Positions 46,601-59,300 of a DNA stretch of 64,000 nucleotides are shown here, one piece after another. Numbering within the stretch: the stretch's first letter is position 1; each line of letters starts with the position of its first letter. This DNA comes from Alisma plantago-aquatica. Lineage: Eukaryota; Streptophyta; Magnoliopsida; Alismatales; Alismataceae. A model generated the notes under the pieces. That model saw nothing but the letters and a program-made list of their open reading frames with translations, did no database searches and was not told where the DNA came from. The stretch lies in assembly GCA_963693085.1 (NCBI GenBank), contig OY856413.1, forward strand, positions 546,940,879 to 547,004,878. The letters are read 5' to 3'. A program made the position numbers and the translations under genes.

Positions 46601-49183
46601 TGATGTGGCAAATATCACACTAACAAATTCACTCGGGGTAAAAATCCCCGAGCTTTTACCAAAACCTCATGCAATAATACCACCCGCAAGCAGACAAGTC
46701 TTATCACAGTATAGTTAAGGATCGAATCCCAAGAGACAACATTTTTAAGAATCTTTGTTAATCAAATCTAGCTCAAGTAAGACTAATATTTAAAATGATT
46801 GATTTGGATGAGGTTAATTAAACTAAATGTAAGAAAGTAAACGGGAAGAATTAAAGTTTGTTCTAGATTTATGGAATCACTGGGATGGTATCGAGTTTCA
46901 CCACCACTGTGCATGAAAACACATCAAACTACATAACATTCAGGCAAGCATCTAACTATCCAAATAGAGCTGCTATGAACCCTTAGTGAGGATAGGCTCA
47001 CGTAAGCATCACCTTCCCGATCACTCACTTACGGCTCCGAAGATACAACATCCAACTAAGGCTGAGGGTCCCCCATGAGGGTAGACCCACAAAAGCATCA
47101 CCGTAGGATAGATGGCTCGTCTCCTCACGGATCATACACTTACGACCTCAAGGAACCCTATCAGATGGACTCGTCAAGGAGTCAACCACGCTAACCAACA
47201 AGCAAGTAGGTGATTAATCTACAAGCAAACATCGACAATTAATAAAGAAGATACAACATCCAACTAAGGTTGCGGGCCCCCCGCGAGGGTAGGCACACAG
47301 AAGCATCACAGTAGGCTAGGTGGCTCATCCCCTCATGGATCATACACTTACTACCTCAAGGAACCCCATCAGATCTCTCGTCAAGGATTCTACCTTATTA
47401 AATGACATTCTAAACTATGTAGAGAAGAACAATATGAAAGCAAGCAGGTAATCAACTACAATCATATCAATTAGCAACAAAATGAAAAGTTATATACATT
47501 GCCTTGGAATGTTAAATATAAAGACATGAATGCATGGGCAGTGGGGCTAGTCCCTGCACCCCAGCAAAAAAGGAACTACTCGCTCATGATGCGAGAAATA
47601 AGAAGAATAAGAAAGAGAGAGGATTCTACCATGAGCATGATGTAGGAGGTGGTCATAGCTCGGTGAAGATGATGTGGTCTTCTACATCGTGTCGAAGCAG
47701 ATCTGGAAGAATGAGGGATGCCAAGACAGACTGGGCAGTCTTTCTCACTCCTCCTTCCTTCACTTCTTGGTCTCCTTGAGTTGCAGTGGAAACATCAGGT
47801 GAAACGACATTGCATGATCGGACCAGTGTTTTAGGCAGCCTGGTGGCATCCCAGATCTGATGCCCAAATGAGGACCCTTCTGGTCCTATTTATAGGCTCG
47901 GGGCTGGCCTTCACATTTTTGGTGTGATTCCAGACCAAATGGTCTTGGATATATTTTCTCTTCAAATAGTTTGCTAAGTATATGACCAAAAGGTTTGCTT
48001 AGTCATGACCAAATGGTTTTCTTTGATTGCTTTTCCACATGGTCTTGTACAGACCTTTCTCAAACGGTCTCGTTGCATTTCTCCAACGGTCTCGTATGTT
48101 GCTTTTCTAATCCAAACGGTTTGCAAAATCAAACAGTTTCCAATGTTAAATGGTTTGCAATATCAAACGGTTTCCAATGTCAAACAGTTTGCTACAATAT
48201 GCTTTATCGATCGGTTTCATGCATGCATGCATGCCTTTCTCATCCAAACGGTTTGTGATATCAAACGGTCTCCAACGTCAAACGGTTTGCTGCAATATGC
48301 TTTCCCATTCAGTGTTAAGGCCAACCTCCATTTGGTGTTGGATATTCATACAGTTTTGAACAACTGACCAAACGGTCTTGCTTGCATGCGGTCCTCATGC
48401 ACGTGCTTAATCAATTGATTTGGCAGAGCTTCCTCCATATGATCCAAACTCCAATGGTTTCATGCATGCATGCTTATTTTATCAAATGGTCTTGGATCCC
48501 ACTTAATCAAACAGTTTTGCATGCATTACTTTCTCACATGCACATAGCTACCAAACTAAACGGTCTTCATGCGATTACTTTTGCAATCGGTTTCATGCAA
48601 GCCAAAACGGTCTCGCAACCAACTTTATCAATCTGTTTGCTGCAATGTGCTTCATTAAACAGTTTCATGCATGCTTTGGTCCCATGGATGTGCTTTATCA
48701 AACGGTTTGGTAGAGCTTGCACTTATCAAACAGTTTCATTCATGCTACTTCAAACAGTCCCATGTAGCTTTATCAAACGGTCTGGCAGCCAGTCCCCATA
48801 CAATTTTGTAGTCCCGTCTTTTCCAAACGGTCTCGCGTTCCCACCTTCAAACGGTCTCACAGACCGATAATCCTCAAACGGTCTCGACGTGAGCATGTCC
48901 ATTCGGTCTTGAGACCGTATGGATGAAACTGTATGGGCAAGACCGTATGGTCAAAACTGAGGGTGAGTGAGAGTAGATCAAGGGCAGATATAGGTGGTCC
49001 CAGCTAATTGTTCAACCTCATCAAGACCTACATAAAACCGATATAAACTCAGTTAGAAACCTTGATAATTGAACCAATTAGGAAATTTTGCACATTTTGA
49101 TATTTAGTAATTGTAATTGGATGTATTGAATCAAAAAGAGCCCAAGAAAGTGACTGAAAATCATGATGAATATGCATTCATCA
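46601..49183 (-). repeat. Right (5') LTR of element B
   Basis: 2583 bp with the same termini as the left copy. The TATA box is at 47886-47894, the AAACGGT cluster at about 47937-48960, and the 208 bp duplication begins at 47039 and 47247. On the minus strand this is the 5' LTR whose promoter would drive the element. Confidence 0.93.
47937..48960 (-). promoter_or_regulatory. AAACGGT motif cluster in U3 of B's right LTR
   Basis: By eye about fifteen copies keep AACGGT here, more than in the left LTR. Many positions that read CG here read TG or CA in the left copy and the reverse also occurs, so the ancestral motif was CAAACGGTTT or CAAACGGTCT throughout. The cluster ends next to CTTGAGACCGTATGG, where the motif turns to the opposite strand. 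Confidence 0.7.
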
Positions 49184-51281
49184 AAAGATCACCATGGAAA
49201 AAATCAAGGGTGTACGACACTATGAGTCCATATGACCCAAGACAAAAGTTTGTTCTTTACTCAAGGTTATTATCACCCTCTTATGCTTAGATCCGGGAAT
49301 TATTTATTAGGTTTGTCTCATTTTGGAGTCATAGGATTAGATATCAAGTTTAGGGTTACACATAAATTATGATATCTGATATTATTTAAAAAGGGAACAT
49401 TCAAGATTACAGTTTCTATAGGATCTAGGTCATTATTAGCTTCCCTTTTAGGGTTCACATGATCCAACATGATTTGAGTTGAATCTAGATTTTTGGAGTT
49501 GTACATAAAACATGCTAGATCATTATTTGATTAGGGTTTAACAAATAATACATAAAGGTTGATTATAGAGAGAGAAAATCTTAGTATTAGGGTTTCCATA
49601 ATCTTTAGATTACTAGTCATTATTTAATTAGGGTTTCATGATGTATGAGCATCATATACTCAATTAGGCTTTAAGTGTCACGAAAATCATATTCTAATTC
49701 ATGAATTACAATTATTACATAATAAAATAATAACAATATGATCATTAAGGCTTTAGGCTACTATTTTTTAGAAAGGGGACGGATTTAGGCTTTGAAAGTA
49801 TTTTTATTAGTTTCCTCATATTGTTTTGATAAAAATCATATATTGTTGTGTTATTATCCTATATCCCTAGCATTTTCTAGGATTTTCCCAAGAAAAAGAT
49901 ATTTCTAGTTATTAAAAATGAAAGGGTTGATGAAAAATACATTGATCAACAACCAGATCTGACTGGATCAATGGTCAGGATTGATCAGGTCTATACAAGG
50001 TTGTGTGTGGCTCAATCGATGGCCCGCAAATCCCTTTGCTAATGTGGCAATCACCAATTGGTCCGCCTCAGGTATGTGTAGTTCCTTGCTCCCTCCTCTC
50101 TTCCTCCTCCTCCTTTGTTGCATCCTCGAGCAACTACTCTCCTCAACTTCAGCGAGGACCTGCTCCCATTGCAGACCTCCTCTCAGCTGAATGAAGGTGG
50201 ATTCACCTTCAGTGAGGCTAGCCGACACAGGGTGGACACTTTTGGTGTGCAGCTCCCTCTGAGTCGTCACGCCACTGATATCTAGGAGGTGGTCACCAAT
50301 TGAAGGGATGTTTGAAAGGAGGAAGAGGGTTTTGAGGTTGGAATCTGATGAATGTGATGGTGGTGATGATTTGCTATGATGAGGTGAGTCGGGGTGTGGT
50401 CAAGGTGGTGTAGGTGGTTGAAGGTGGAGGTCAGCGTGAGAGACATTGGGGCTGGCTCGAGAGCAATTAGAGTGTGGGAAAGACTAAAGGGAGATTAGTG
50501 GAGGTACTAGAGTCCGTAAATAGCCAAAATGGTGGCAAGGGTAAAGAACCTCTAAATGGGTGCCGCCATCAGGTGATCACAACGAGGGAGTGGGGACTCA
50601 TTCTCCCTTATATGAGGGTGAGGAGCGGTAGCAGGGGCTATCAGGTTCATTTTTGTGAGAGGAAAAGGATTATCATGAGGAAAGAACAATATCTTGGCAA
50701 GGATAGGAGTGGGGAGAGTCAAATTGGTTGTTGGCCTGTTGGAAGCTATTACCGGGTTAACTAGGAGATTAGGGACAAAGTTCCTACCATTGATCCCCAT
50801 CTTATTCGCGAGTAGCTGGATTGGGCAGCTCATATCTGATGCGAGACCAACCAAGGTTTGTGCTCAGGTGATAAGCAGTCACGTGACACATAAATTTCGT
50901 GTATTCAATTTATCTAATCCATAACTAAGGTCCTAGGGTTAAAATGAATGATACAATGTGTATAATTTCAAAAGTTTATATCACCTAAACAATTTATCCA
51001 ATTGAAGTGAAATTGAAAAGGGAGCATCTTTATGATGTCATCTAGCTATTCTGCAAATTTGGGATTGAAATATGAATGATAATTAGAGTTATTGACTAGA
51101 TACTTTAATACATAATTTACCCTACTATTCATCTAGGGTTTGCTTTATTCCAGAATTTGTATATCCATATGATCAGAATAATAGAGGGAGGTAGTTGAGG
51201 TTATTTTATACAATAATTGAGAACTTATTTATAATAAATTATTAGGAGATATAAAAATAATGATAAACTTGCTTTGTCACA
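49184..51281 (-). repeat. Middle LTR of element C, right fragment
   Basis: It continues the LTR interrupted by element B, beginning with the second AAAGA (49184-49188) and ending TTTGTCACA at 51281. The two fragments add up to about 3.0 kb, matching the 3072 bp right LTR. A TATA-like TATTTACGG on the minus strand near 50515-50525 is the counterpart of TATTTAAGG in the right LTR. Short open frames here are not genes. Confidence 0.9.
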
Positions 51282-51296
51282 TTCTCCTCTCCTTTT
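51282..51296 (-). other. Polypurine tract of element C
   Basis: AAAAGGAGAGGAGAA on the minus strand directly before the LTR start TGTGACAAAG. Upstream lies GAGGACAAAATTC, the usual end-of-pol box. Confidence 0.88.
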
Positions 51297-51299
51297 GAA

Positions 51300-52570
51300 G
51301 AATTTTGTCCTCAAAATTCAAGTAGTCTAAAAGAGATGCAGATATTTCTACTCGACCTCAGACTTGAGGTCCTAGGTGGTGTCAGACTGATCATGGTGTC
51401 TCCAAATAAATTTCACCATATCTATGTGCCATTTACTGTGAAGCTCCTTTGTCTTGGAAATAAGAATTCTGACTAGGGATTCAACATATGATAGATCATC
51501 TTTCAGCTCTAGAGGGTCATGATTTAGAATGTGACTGGGGTCCTAGACATAAGGCTTTAGATTAGATACATGGAAGACATTGTGCATGTCACTATTCTGA
51601 GGTGGAAAGGTAAGATGGTAAGCACATTCACCAATCCTTTCTATGATCTCAAAGGTTCCCACATAGGGTGGACTGAGCTTTCCCTCATTCTTGGCCAAAT
51701 CTCATATAGGTCTGATCTTCAGAACAACATGGTCACCTTCCGTGAACTGACGTTCTTTTCGGTGAGCCATTGCATAAGATTTCTACCTACCCTGTGCCTG
51801 CTTCATTCTCTACCTTATTAGTGTAACTTTGTCTATATACAGCTCCATCTCCTTGGATTTCATCAAGGAATGCTCCCCAACATCATCCCAGTATAGCAGA
51901 GATCTACATGGTCTGTCATAGAGAGCTTCATATGGAGGCATCCCAATACTTGTCTTATAGCTATTATTATAAGGCAAATAATGGTCCCACATGTCTTCCC
52001 AATTGAGAACACAAGCTCGTAGAAGATCCTCCAAAATCTATAATGTATGTTCTGAATGTTCGTCTGTCTAAGGATGGTATGTTGTGCTAAAGTTCAACTT
52101 TGTGCCCAGTTCCTCTTGAACCTACTTCCACAACTTTGAAGTGAATTTTGGGTTGATGTACAAGACAATGGATGCTCGAACTCCATGCAGACATTCTATC
52201 TCTCATATATTGAGGTCGATAAGGTTAGATACATTCATAGTAGTCTTCATAGGGAAAAAGTAGGCTGGTTTTGTGAGACGATCCACTATGATCCATGCAA
52301 CATCATATCCCTTTCTAGTTTTGGGTTTCTCCACCACGAATTCCATGGTGATGTGTTCCCATTTCCATTCTAGGATTTCAAGGGGTTGTAGTAGACCACC
52401 TGGTATGTAGTGCTCTACCTTGATTCTCTGGCACATCAGACAGCTGGACACAAATTCAACAATATCACACTTAATGCCCCTCCACCAGAACTGACATTGC
52501 AGGTCTTTTTACATCTTAGTTGTGACCAGATGAACTGTGTACTTTGACCCATGTGCCTCACTGAGAATCT
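51300..52570 (-). pseudogene. Integrase and chromodomain of element C
   Basis: Pieces in order on the minus strand: a zinc-region end (CLMCQRIKVEHY) and core motifs AWIIVDRLTKPAYFFP (52451-52203), then EDLLRACVLNWEDMWD, MPPYEALYDRPC and YWDDVGEHSL (52034-51810), then MHNVFHVSNLKPYV near 51560. A chromodomain follows with YVESLVRILISK, FIWRHH and a stop just before DLKSEV near 51380. The pieces are separated by stops and shifts. The chromodomain shows that C, like A, is a chromovirus. Confidence 0.85.
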
Positions 52571-52964
52571 TTATATTAATGGCTGACTGCTCAGGAACCC
52601 ACATATGGTTCTTATATCAAAGACCACCATCAAGACCCACAGACGAGTGCTTTTGGGGGTTAGACAAGAGAGAGGAGAGGTCTTTAAGATTAGGACTAGC
52701 CTTTTGTGCCTCGAGAAGTTCAGACTATAGACCAGGAGTAATAGAAATATTGTTGAAATGGACCCAATCATGTAGAAATTGTCACTTCCAATCCACTAAA
52801 TCCTCCATGTTCCTCAACTTGGGAACTGATAGAGATGCACATGTGGCCCTTTTTCTGTTAATGGCATCAATGGCTACATTTTCCTTACCCGAATGATTGG
52901 AAATGGTGAAATTGTAGTCCTTCATATACTCAATCCATTGACGTTGCCATAGGTTCAGGTCTTT

Positions 52965-53243
52965 CTAGGTCTTGATGTACTTTAGGCTTTTGTGGTCGGT
53001 GAAGATACCAAACGTTGCCCCATATAGGTAGTGCCTCCAGATTTTGAGAGAATGAATGATTGCAACTAATTCTAGATCATGTGTGGGATAATTAATTTCA
53101 TTGGGTTTTAACTGTTTGGATGTAAAGGCCACCAACTTTCCTCTCTGCTGCAGAACCCAACCTAACCCATTCCTTGAAGCATCAGTGAAGATCACAAACC
53201 TTTCATTGCTTGAAGGTAAGACTAGAATAGGGGTTGATGTCAA
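52965..53243 (-). pseudogene. RNase H region of element C
   Basis: It holds [18 protein letters not shown] with the first catalytic Asp, [26 protein letters not shown] with the Glu, and [13 protein letters not shown] with a further Asp. All three are present. The frame is open for 92 codons and breaks at both ends. The next block (YMKDYNF-like, minus strand near 52910) follows after a stop. Confidence 0.85.
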
Positions 53244-53271
53244 TTTTTGCTTTAACTCCTTGAAACTGGAC

Positions 53272-53934
53272 TCACAAGCAACTGACCAGATGGAATCTCA
53301 TCCTTCCTAGGAATCTAGGAAGAGGGAGTGCAACTTTAGCGAAATTTGGGATGAAGCGATGATAGTATCCTTCTAAACCTAAGAAACTCTGGATTTCAGA
53401 AGATTGCTGAGGAGATTGCTGATTGAGAACATTGGATACTTTGGCAGGATCAACATATATGTTACCCCCAAAGATGACATGGCGAAGAAACATGACTTTA
53501 TCAATCTAGAATTCACATTTAGAGAGTTTTCCATAAAACTTCTGAGCTCAAAGGATTTCAATGACTGCCTTCAAGTGCTCACAATGTTTCTCCATAGAGT
53601 AAGAATAGATCAGAATATAATTAATAAAGACGATCACAAACTCATCAAGATAGGATTGGAAGGCTTTGCTCATCAGGTTCATGAATACACCAAGTGTGTT
53701 GGTTAACCCAAAAGACATCACTAGAAATTTGTAAAGCCCATAACGAGTTCGAAATGTAGTCTTAGAAATATCAGAATCATTTACTTTAAGTTGATGATAC
53801 ACATAATGAAGTACAATTTTAGAGAAAAAATTGGCAGTGCAAAGCTGATCAAAGAGGTCATCAATGCGAGGAAGAGGGTACTTGTTTTTAATAGTGACTT
53901 GGTTCAACATGCGGTAGTCATTACATGTATGCAT
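53272..53934 (-). pseudogene. Reverse transcriptase of element C
   Basis: It includes [53 protein letters not shown] and, after a shift, MFLRHVIFGGNIYVDPAKV and FLGLEGYYHRFIP. The catalytic box, usually FIDDILIYS, reads FINYILIYS (codons 53617-53622), so both aspartates are lost. The N-terminal part of RT lies in the preceding frame (54480-53974). Confidence 0.87.
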
Positions 53935-53973
53935 AGAACCATCTTATTTCTTTACAAAGACAACCGACACGCA

Positions 53974-54640
53974 CTAAGGGGAAACACTACGACAGATAAA
54001 ACCTATATCAATAAGTTCATGTAATTGTTTCTTCAACTCCATAAGCTCAACAAGAGTCATCCTATATGGAGCCCTAGAAATCCGAGTGGTTCCAGGAAGA
54101 AGGTCTATAGAGAACTCAATTTCTATGTTTGGAGATAACCTAGGAAACTCCTCTGAAAATATGTCAAGAATGTCACGTGCCACATCTAGTCTTTCTAAAT
54201 GCCCGTTACTAGGACTGGTCTCTGAGACTAATGCGAGGAAGACTTTACAACCTTTAGAAATTTGCTTTTTAGCTTTAAGAGAGGAAATTATAATATTATT
54301 ATAGAATATGCTTCCCCTAGGGATCACCACAGGACTAGATTGAGGTTGAGAGAGGACTACCATCTTATTTCTATAGTCAATTTGTGCATGATACTTGTAT
54401 ATCCAGTCCATACCAAGTATAATATCAAAATCTTCCATAGTCAAGAGGATGAATTCTAAGGGCATGTCATGATTTGCCAATTTTAGAGGTAGGATATCAG
54501 TTTTCTATAATGTAGTGAGTATTTTGCCACTAGGAGTTAACACATCAAGAATATATCCCAGATCTCTTATATGTAAAATTAACATAGATGTTGAATTTCG
54601 AGATATGAATGTATTTATAGATCCTGAATCAAACAAAGAT
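53974..54640 (-). pseudogene. Protease and RT N-terminal part of element C
   Basis: The protease active-site motif D-S-G-S (LFDSGSINTFIS) is intact at 54619-54630, in contrast to elements A and B. After a frame break the domain continues as DFDIILGMDWIYKYHAQID and then runs into the RT start with FSEEFPRLSPNIEIEFSIDLLPGTTR and ELKKQLHELIDIGFI. The open stretch is 168 codons. A stop follows the SVSP motif. Confidence 0.83.
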
Positions 54641-54750
54641 TTAATAGGATGATCATTTAGGAATACAATCCCTACACAGGATAATTTTCATCATGAATAT
54701 TTGAAGGTATTGAACAAGATATTAGATAAATGAAAGGAGTTAATCTTACC

Positions 54751-55860
54751 TTAAACAAGATTATGTGGGTTTGCCTTAGCCTGTTCTATAGTCACTGTGA
54801 ATACTTTGGCATTGTGGTGTCCCTCAGGAGGTGGAGCACCCACTGGAGAGTTTCCAAAGACAAACAGAGTGAGACACTTGGGAATGAAATGGCCCTCCTT
54901 CTTGCAGTTGTAGCATACAATCATGGCATAGAGACAAGGTCCATCATGTCCTAATTCACATGTCTTACATTTGTTGTGGTAGGTCTTCAGCTGATTCTGG
55001 TTGTTCCTTTTTTCTCCTTGGCCTGAACCTCCTTTTCTTGATCCCTTGTTATGGATAGGATGGAACTTCCTAGACTTATCCTCCTCGGTGGTGGTCAATC
55101 CTAGGTATCATGTACCCATAGTTTTGTGCATACCATGCTCCCTTTCCTACTTAAGGGCCATATTAAAGGATTCAACAAGGTTCTTGGGATGGGAGGTGAT
55201 GACTAGGGTTTTCAAGTTGGTAGCTCAAAAATCAACATAGTGCTCCAGTAGATGATCTTTGGTATTAATGGGTGCATAACGCTCCAAAAGTCTAAACTTT
55301 TGAGTGTAGTCAGCTACCGAGAGATTGCACTTCTTAAGTTCAGTGTACATCCTCTCCTTCCTCTTCCTTTCAGCTAGAGGCATAAAATGGTTGGTGAAAT
55401 ATATTTTGAAGGCTTCCCATTCCATGGCATCGAATTCTTCTTCCCTATTCCCACTATAGTTTTCCCACCAAACCTTTTCCCCTATCTTAAATAGGTGTGC
55501 GGAAAATTTGACCTTATTCTCATTGGGAACTTGTAGGGTACAAAAAGTATTCTCCACATACAGGGTATAGGCTTTGGCCTTATCCATCACCTCAGGTTGT
55601 TCTCCCCCCCAAAAGGTGTCAGAGTTGAGTTTGACAAAATCTAGGATATTCACTTCCTTCTTCCTAGATGAATTGTGTTCAGGGTTTCCTTTTAGGGCAA
55701 TAGTCTCCATGAAATCTAAGAGGATTTTCTTTTATTCTTCCCACCTATCCTTGGTCATAGTATCAGGATAAGGTACATCAGAGGTTTCAGGTTCCTTCCT
55801 CTTTTTAGAGGATGGCTCTTCAGAAGTCTTAGAATTATGGGTTTTTGGAGGCATCTTGAA
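54751..55860 (-). pseudogene. Gag of element C
   Basis: Starts MPPKTHNSKTSEEPSSKKRK near 55853, a lysine-rich leader, then a stop. 55710-55225 has the capsid domain with FVKLNSDTFWGGEQPEVMDKAKAY, VKFSAHLFKIGEKVWWENY and FKIYFTNHFMPLAERKRKERM. After another break, 55098-54751 ends with CKTCELGHDGPC and the zinc knuckle CYNCKKEGHFIPKC of the form C-X2-C-X4-H-X4-C. These are typical of chromoviral Gag. Confidence 0.87.
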
Positions 55861-56392
55861 AATTCTATGAAATAGATTAGTTATTTTCTCCTCTTTTTTT
55901 GCATTATATTGTATATCATTATTCCTATTTATTAGTTATTCATGATCTTATTATTATGATTTGTGAAGGATATCCTAATAATCCTTTTCAGTCAACCCTT
56001 AGGACTCTAAATAGAGTGACTCATTCCTCATCTTATACCATAGAGATGAGATGGGTAATATTTATAAAATAGAGAGAGAGTGGGAGATGCGAGGGAATTT
56101 ATATAGAGGAGATGGTAGGGAATATCTATATATGAGAAGGTTCCTTAATTAAGGTATGCCCAAGAAGTAGGGGACACTTGGGCTCTTATCTAGGTAAACT
56201 TATACTGCCATATATGTAGCCTCGTGATTGCCAACCAAAGTGGATCAGAGACTTTAGTCAGACCCATGAAGATGCTATCTGAGACACCTCTTCCTTTCAT
56301 ATACCTAAATCAAGGACTAACCTAGACTAACAATAGGGTGAATGAGGTTTCATGTAGCTATGATGTGTGAACATTGGTTCGAATACTAGCTT
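55861..56392 (-). other. Leader of element C with primer-binding-like site
   Basis: Untranslated stretch between gag and the right LTR. Near the LTR it has the minus-strand site TAGTATTCGAACC (56376-56388). The left copy (35780-35792) reads TGGTATTCGAGCC, which differs from TGGTATCAGAGCC at two bases. It starts four bases after the LTR end. Confidence 0.7.
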
Positions 56393-59300
56393 TGACGACC
56401 CCAATTCCTATATACTTTCCAAGATGACATTCCCTAGATATGCATGCACTCATATCTATAAGATGTCAAGAGAGAAAATATATGGGATTGTGATAGTACT
56501 ATGGAATACAAAAAAGCCATATCTTGTCAAAAAGTATCATATAAGTAGCCACACAAACTATCAATCATAAAGATAAAATTTCATAGTACATTATTCAAAG
56601 GAAATAAAGACTAGTTCTAGGAAATGAAAAGTACATAGGCCATAAGGCATCCTATACATCATCTAGAAGAAGAAAATTGCAACTAACTATAAGAAAATAG
56701 GGATGAGCATCCATCTAGATAATATCCTCTAAGGAACTTTATTACTTGTCTTATGGTTCTTTGATGTGCATTTACTTGTTCTTTGAACCTAGAAAATACG
56801 TGAAACAGATGAATCAACATAAGTTGTGTACATGGGTAAAATACTTGTATATTAATTTGCATAATGAAAGATTTGATGAAAAGGAAAGAATTATATTAGG
56901 GTGGAGAATCAGGTAAACATTTCTTTTATACATATCTTCAGATGTAGTTGTACTACTTAATGTGTCACCATCTTATCTTACATACATGTTGGGCCCTCCC
57001 CACCCCTATGGATATGAGGAGGTTCTTGGTATTGGTATTTAGAAGAGAGAGGGAATACTATCTCACTTTAGTAGCTACAACCCACCTTAGTATTTTATGA
57101 TATTTTATGTTTGGCGAAGCATATACTACTGATATGCATCTAAGAATCTATATGCAAATAAAAGCATCCAATGTACATCATATAATTATGCATTCATGAA
57201 CACTAGTGTTATACTTAATAAAACCACGTACCTATTGTTATTAGGTCTGGATTCCAAGAGTCTAGAGAAATAGTAAAAAGATCATCGTGAACAAAATCAA
57301 GGGTGCATGTCACCATAAGTCCATATGACCCAAGAGAAAAGTTTGTTCTTTACTAAAGGTTATCATCACCCTCTTATGCTTCGATCCAGGAATTATTTAT
57401 TAGGTTTGTATTATTTTGGAGTCATAGGATTAGATCTCATATTTAAGGTTTCATTTAAATTATGATAACCTTTATTATTTAAAAAGGCAACATTCAAGAT
57501 TAGGTTTTCTATAGGGTCTAGGTCATTATTAGCTTCCCTTTTAGGGTTCACATGACCCAACATGATCCCAGTTGCATCTAAATTTTTGGAGTCGTACATA
57601 ACTCATACTATATCATTATTTGATGAGGTTTGACAAATAATACATAAAGGTTCATTATATATATAGAAAGGCTGAGTATTAGGGTTTCCATAATCTTTGG
57701 ATTACTAGTCATTACTTAATTAATGTTTCATGATGTATGAGCATCAAAGACTCAATTAGGGTTTAAGTGTCACGAAAATCATATTCTAGTTTATCAATAA
57801 CAATTATTACACAATAAAATAATAGAACTATGATCATTAAGGCTTTTGGCTACCAACTTTGAAAAATGGGATGGATTTAGGCTCTGAAAATATTTTTATC
57901 AGTTTCCTCATATTTTCCAAATAAAAATCATATATATGTTTGTTGTTATGTGATACCCCAAACATTTTCTAGAATTTTCCTAAGATAAATAGATTTCTAT
58001 TTATTAAAAATAAAAGGGTTGAGGAAAATACCTTGATCAATGGCCGGATTCGACTGGATCAACATTCAAGATTGATTAAATCAACGTGAGGCTGGGTGTG
58101 GCCTGACCACTGACCCACAACTCCCTTTGCTGACATGATGATCACTGATTGGGCCACCTTAGATACGCATAGCTCCTCACTCCCTCCTCTCTCCTCAGCT
58201 GACTTTTGATCAGATTCGAGGTGGTGGCTCGTGAGTAGTCCACTTGGAACAACACATCTTCCTCCTCTTCCTTTATTGCGTGCTTGAACAATTTCTCTTG
58301 TTGACTCTGGTGAGGACCTACTCGTGTTGCAGACCTCCTCTCCGCTGAACGACAGTAGATTCACCTTCAGTGAGGTGAGCCGATGCAGGGTGACACCTTT
58401 GTGGTGTGCATCTCCCTCAGAGCCATCATGCCGCTGAGCTCCAATAGGTGGTCACCAGAGCAAAGGGATGTTTGAGAGGAGGAAAGGGGTTTCAAGGTGA
58501 TTGAGATACCATGGAGATGCTATGGAGTTTGACGAATGTGATGGTGGTGATGATTTGTTGTGATGAGGTGAGTTGGGGTGTAGTCAAGGAGGTGTAGGTG
58601 GCTGAAGGTGGAGGTGATGGTGAGAGACGTCGGGGCTGGCTCACGAGCAATTGGAGTGTGGGAAAGACTAAAGGGAGGTTGGTAGAGCTACTAGATTCCT
58701 TAAATAGCCAAAATGGTGGTGAGGGTGAAGAAGCCCTAAATGGGTGTCATCTCCAGGTGAGCACAACATGAGAATGGGGACTTATTTTCCCTTATTTGAG
58801 GGTGAGGGGAAGAATGGAAGGGTCCATTGGGTTCAGTTTCATGAGAGGAGAAGGATTATCCTGAGGAAAGAGAAAAATGTTGGCTATGATAGGCATAAGG
58901 AGATTCGACTTGGTCACCAGACTGCTGGAGGCTATTTCCAAATTAAGTGAGAGGTTAGGGATGAAGTCCCTACTATTGATCCCCATCTGATCTGCAGGTG
59001 GCCAGATCGGGCGGCTGATATCTGATGCGAGACCAACCAAGGTCTGTGCTCAAGTGATAAGCGGTCATGTGATACATAAATGTCACATATTTTATTTCTC
59101 TAATCCATGACGTAGGTCCTCGGGATCAATGAATGATATAATGTGCATAATTGCAAAAGTTTATACCTCCCAAATGATTTTTCCAACTAAAGTGAAATTT
59201 TATTTGGAACTTCATTATGATGTCATTTAGATATGGTACAAATTTGGGATTGAAACACAAATGTTTAGTAGAGTTATTGACTAGGAACATTAATACACAT

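Larger units (their letters stand above)
36713..49183 (-). mobile_element. Element B: complete Athila/Tat-like LTR retrotransposon
   Basis: A 12471 bp element with two LTRs (2600 and 2583 bp), termini TGATG/CATCA, a tRNA-Asp-type primer-binding site, gag, protease, RT, RNase H, integrase, a long non-coding 3' region and a purine tract. The perfect 5 bp duplication AAAGA shows a single clean insertion into element C's middle LTR. The gag-protease junction motif (KKLHVDIPF), the primer-binding site and the purine tract TTAAGTTTGGGGTGTTT fit the Athila/Tat group. No env-like reading frame is seen. Its catalytic residues and frames are damaged, so it is non-autonomous today. Confidence 0.93.

Noticed and set aside
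38041..48960. CRISPR-like or satellite array from the regularly repeated AAACGGT units
   Set aside because: Spacing is irregular, units are only about 10 bp and the sequence is part of an LTR in a plant genome.
50474..50854. Overlapping frames of about 100 codons on both strands in element C's LTR
   Set aside because: The sequence is the GC-rich middle of an LTR; the frames are not kept in the sister LTR at 58744-59040 beyond short stretches.
56372..56390. GGTTCGAATAC resembling a tRNA B box (T-arm)
   Set aside because: No A box or cloverleaf can be formed around it. It lies at the primer-binding position of element C.
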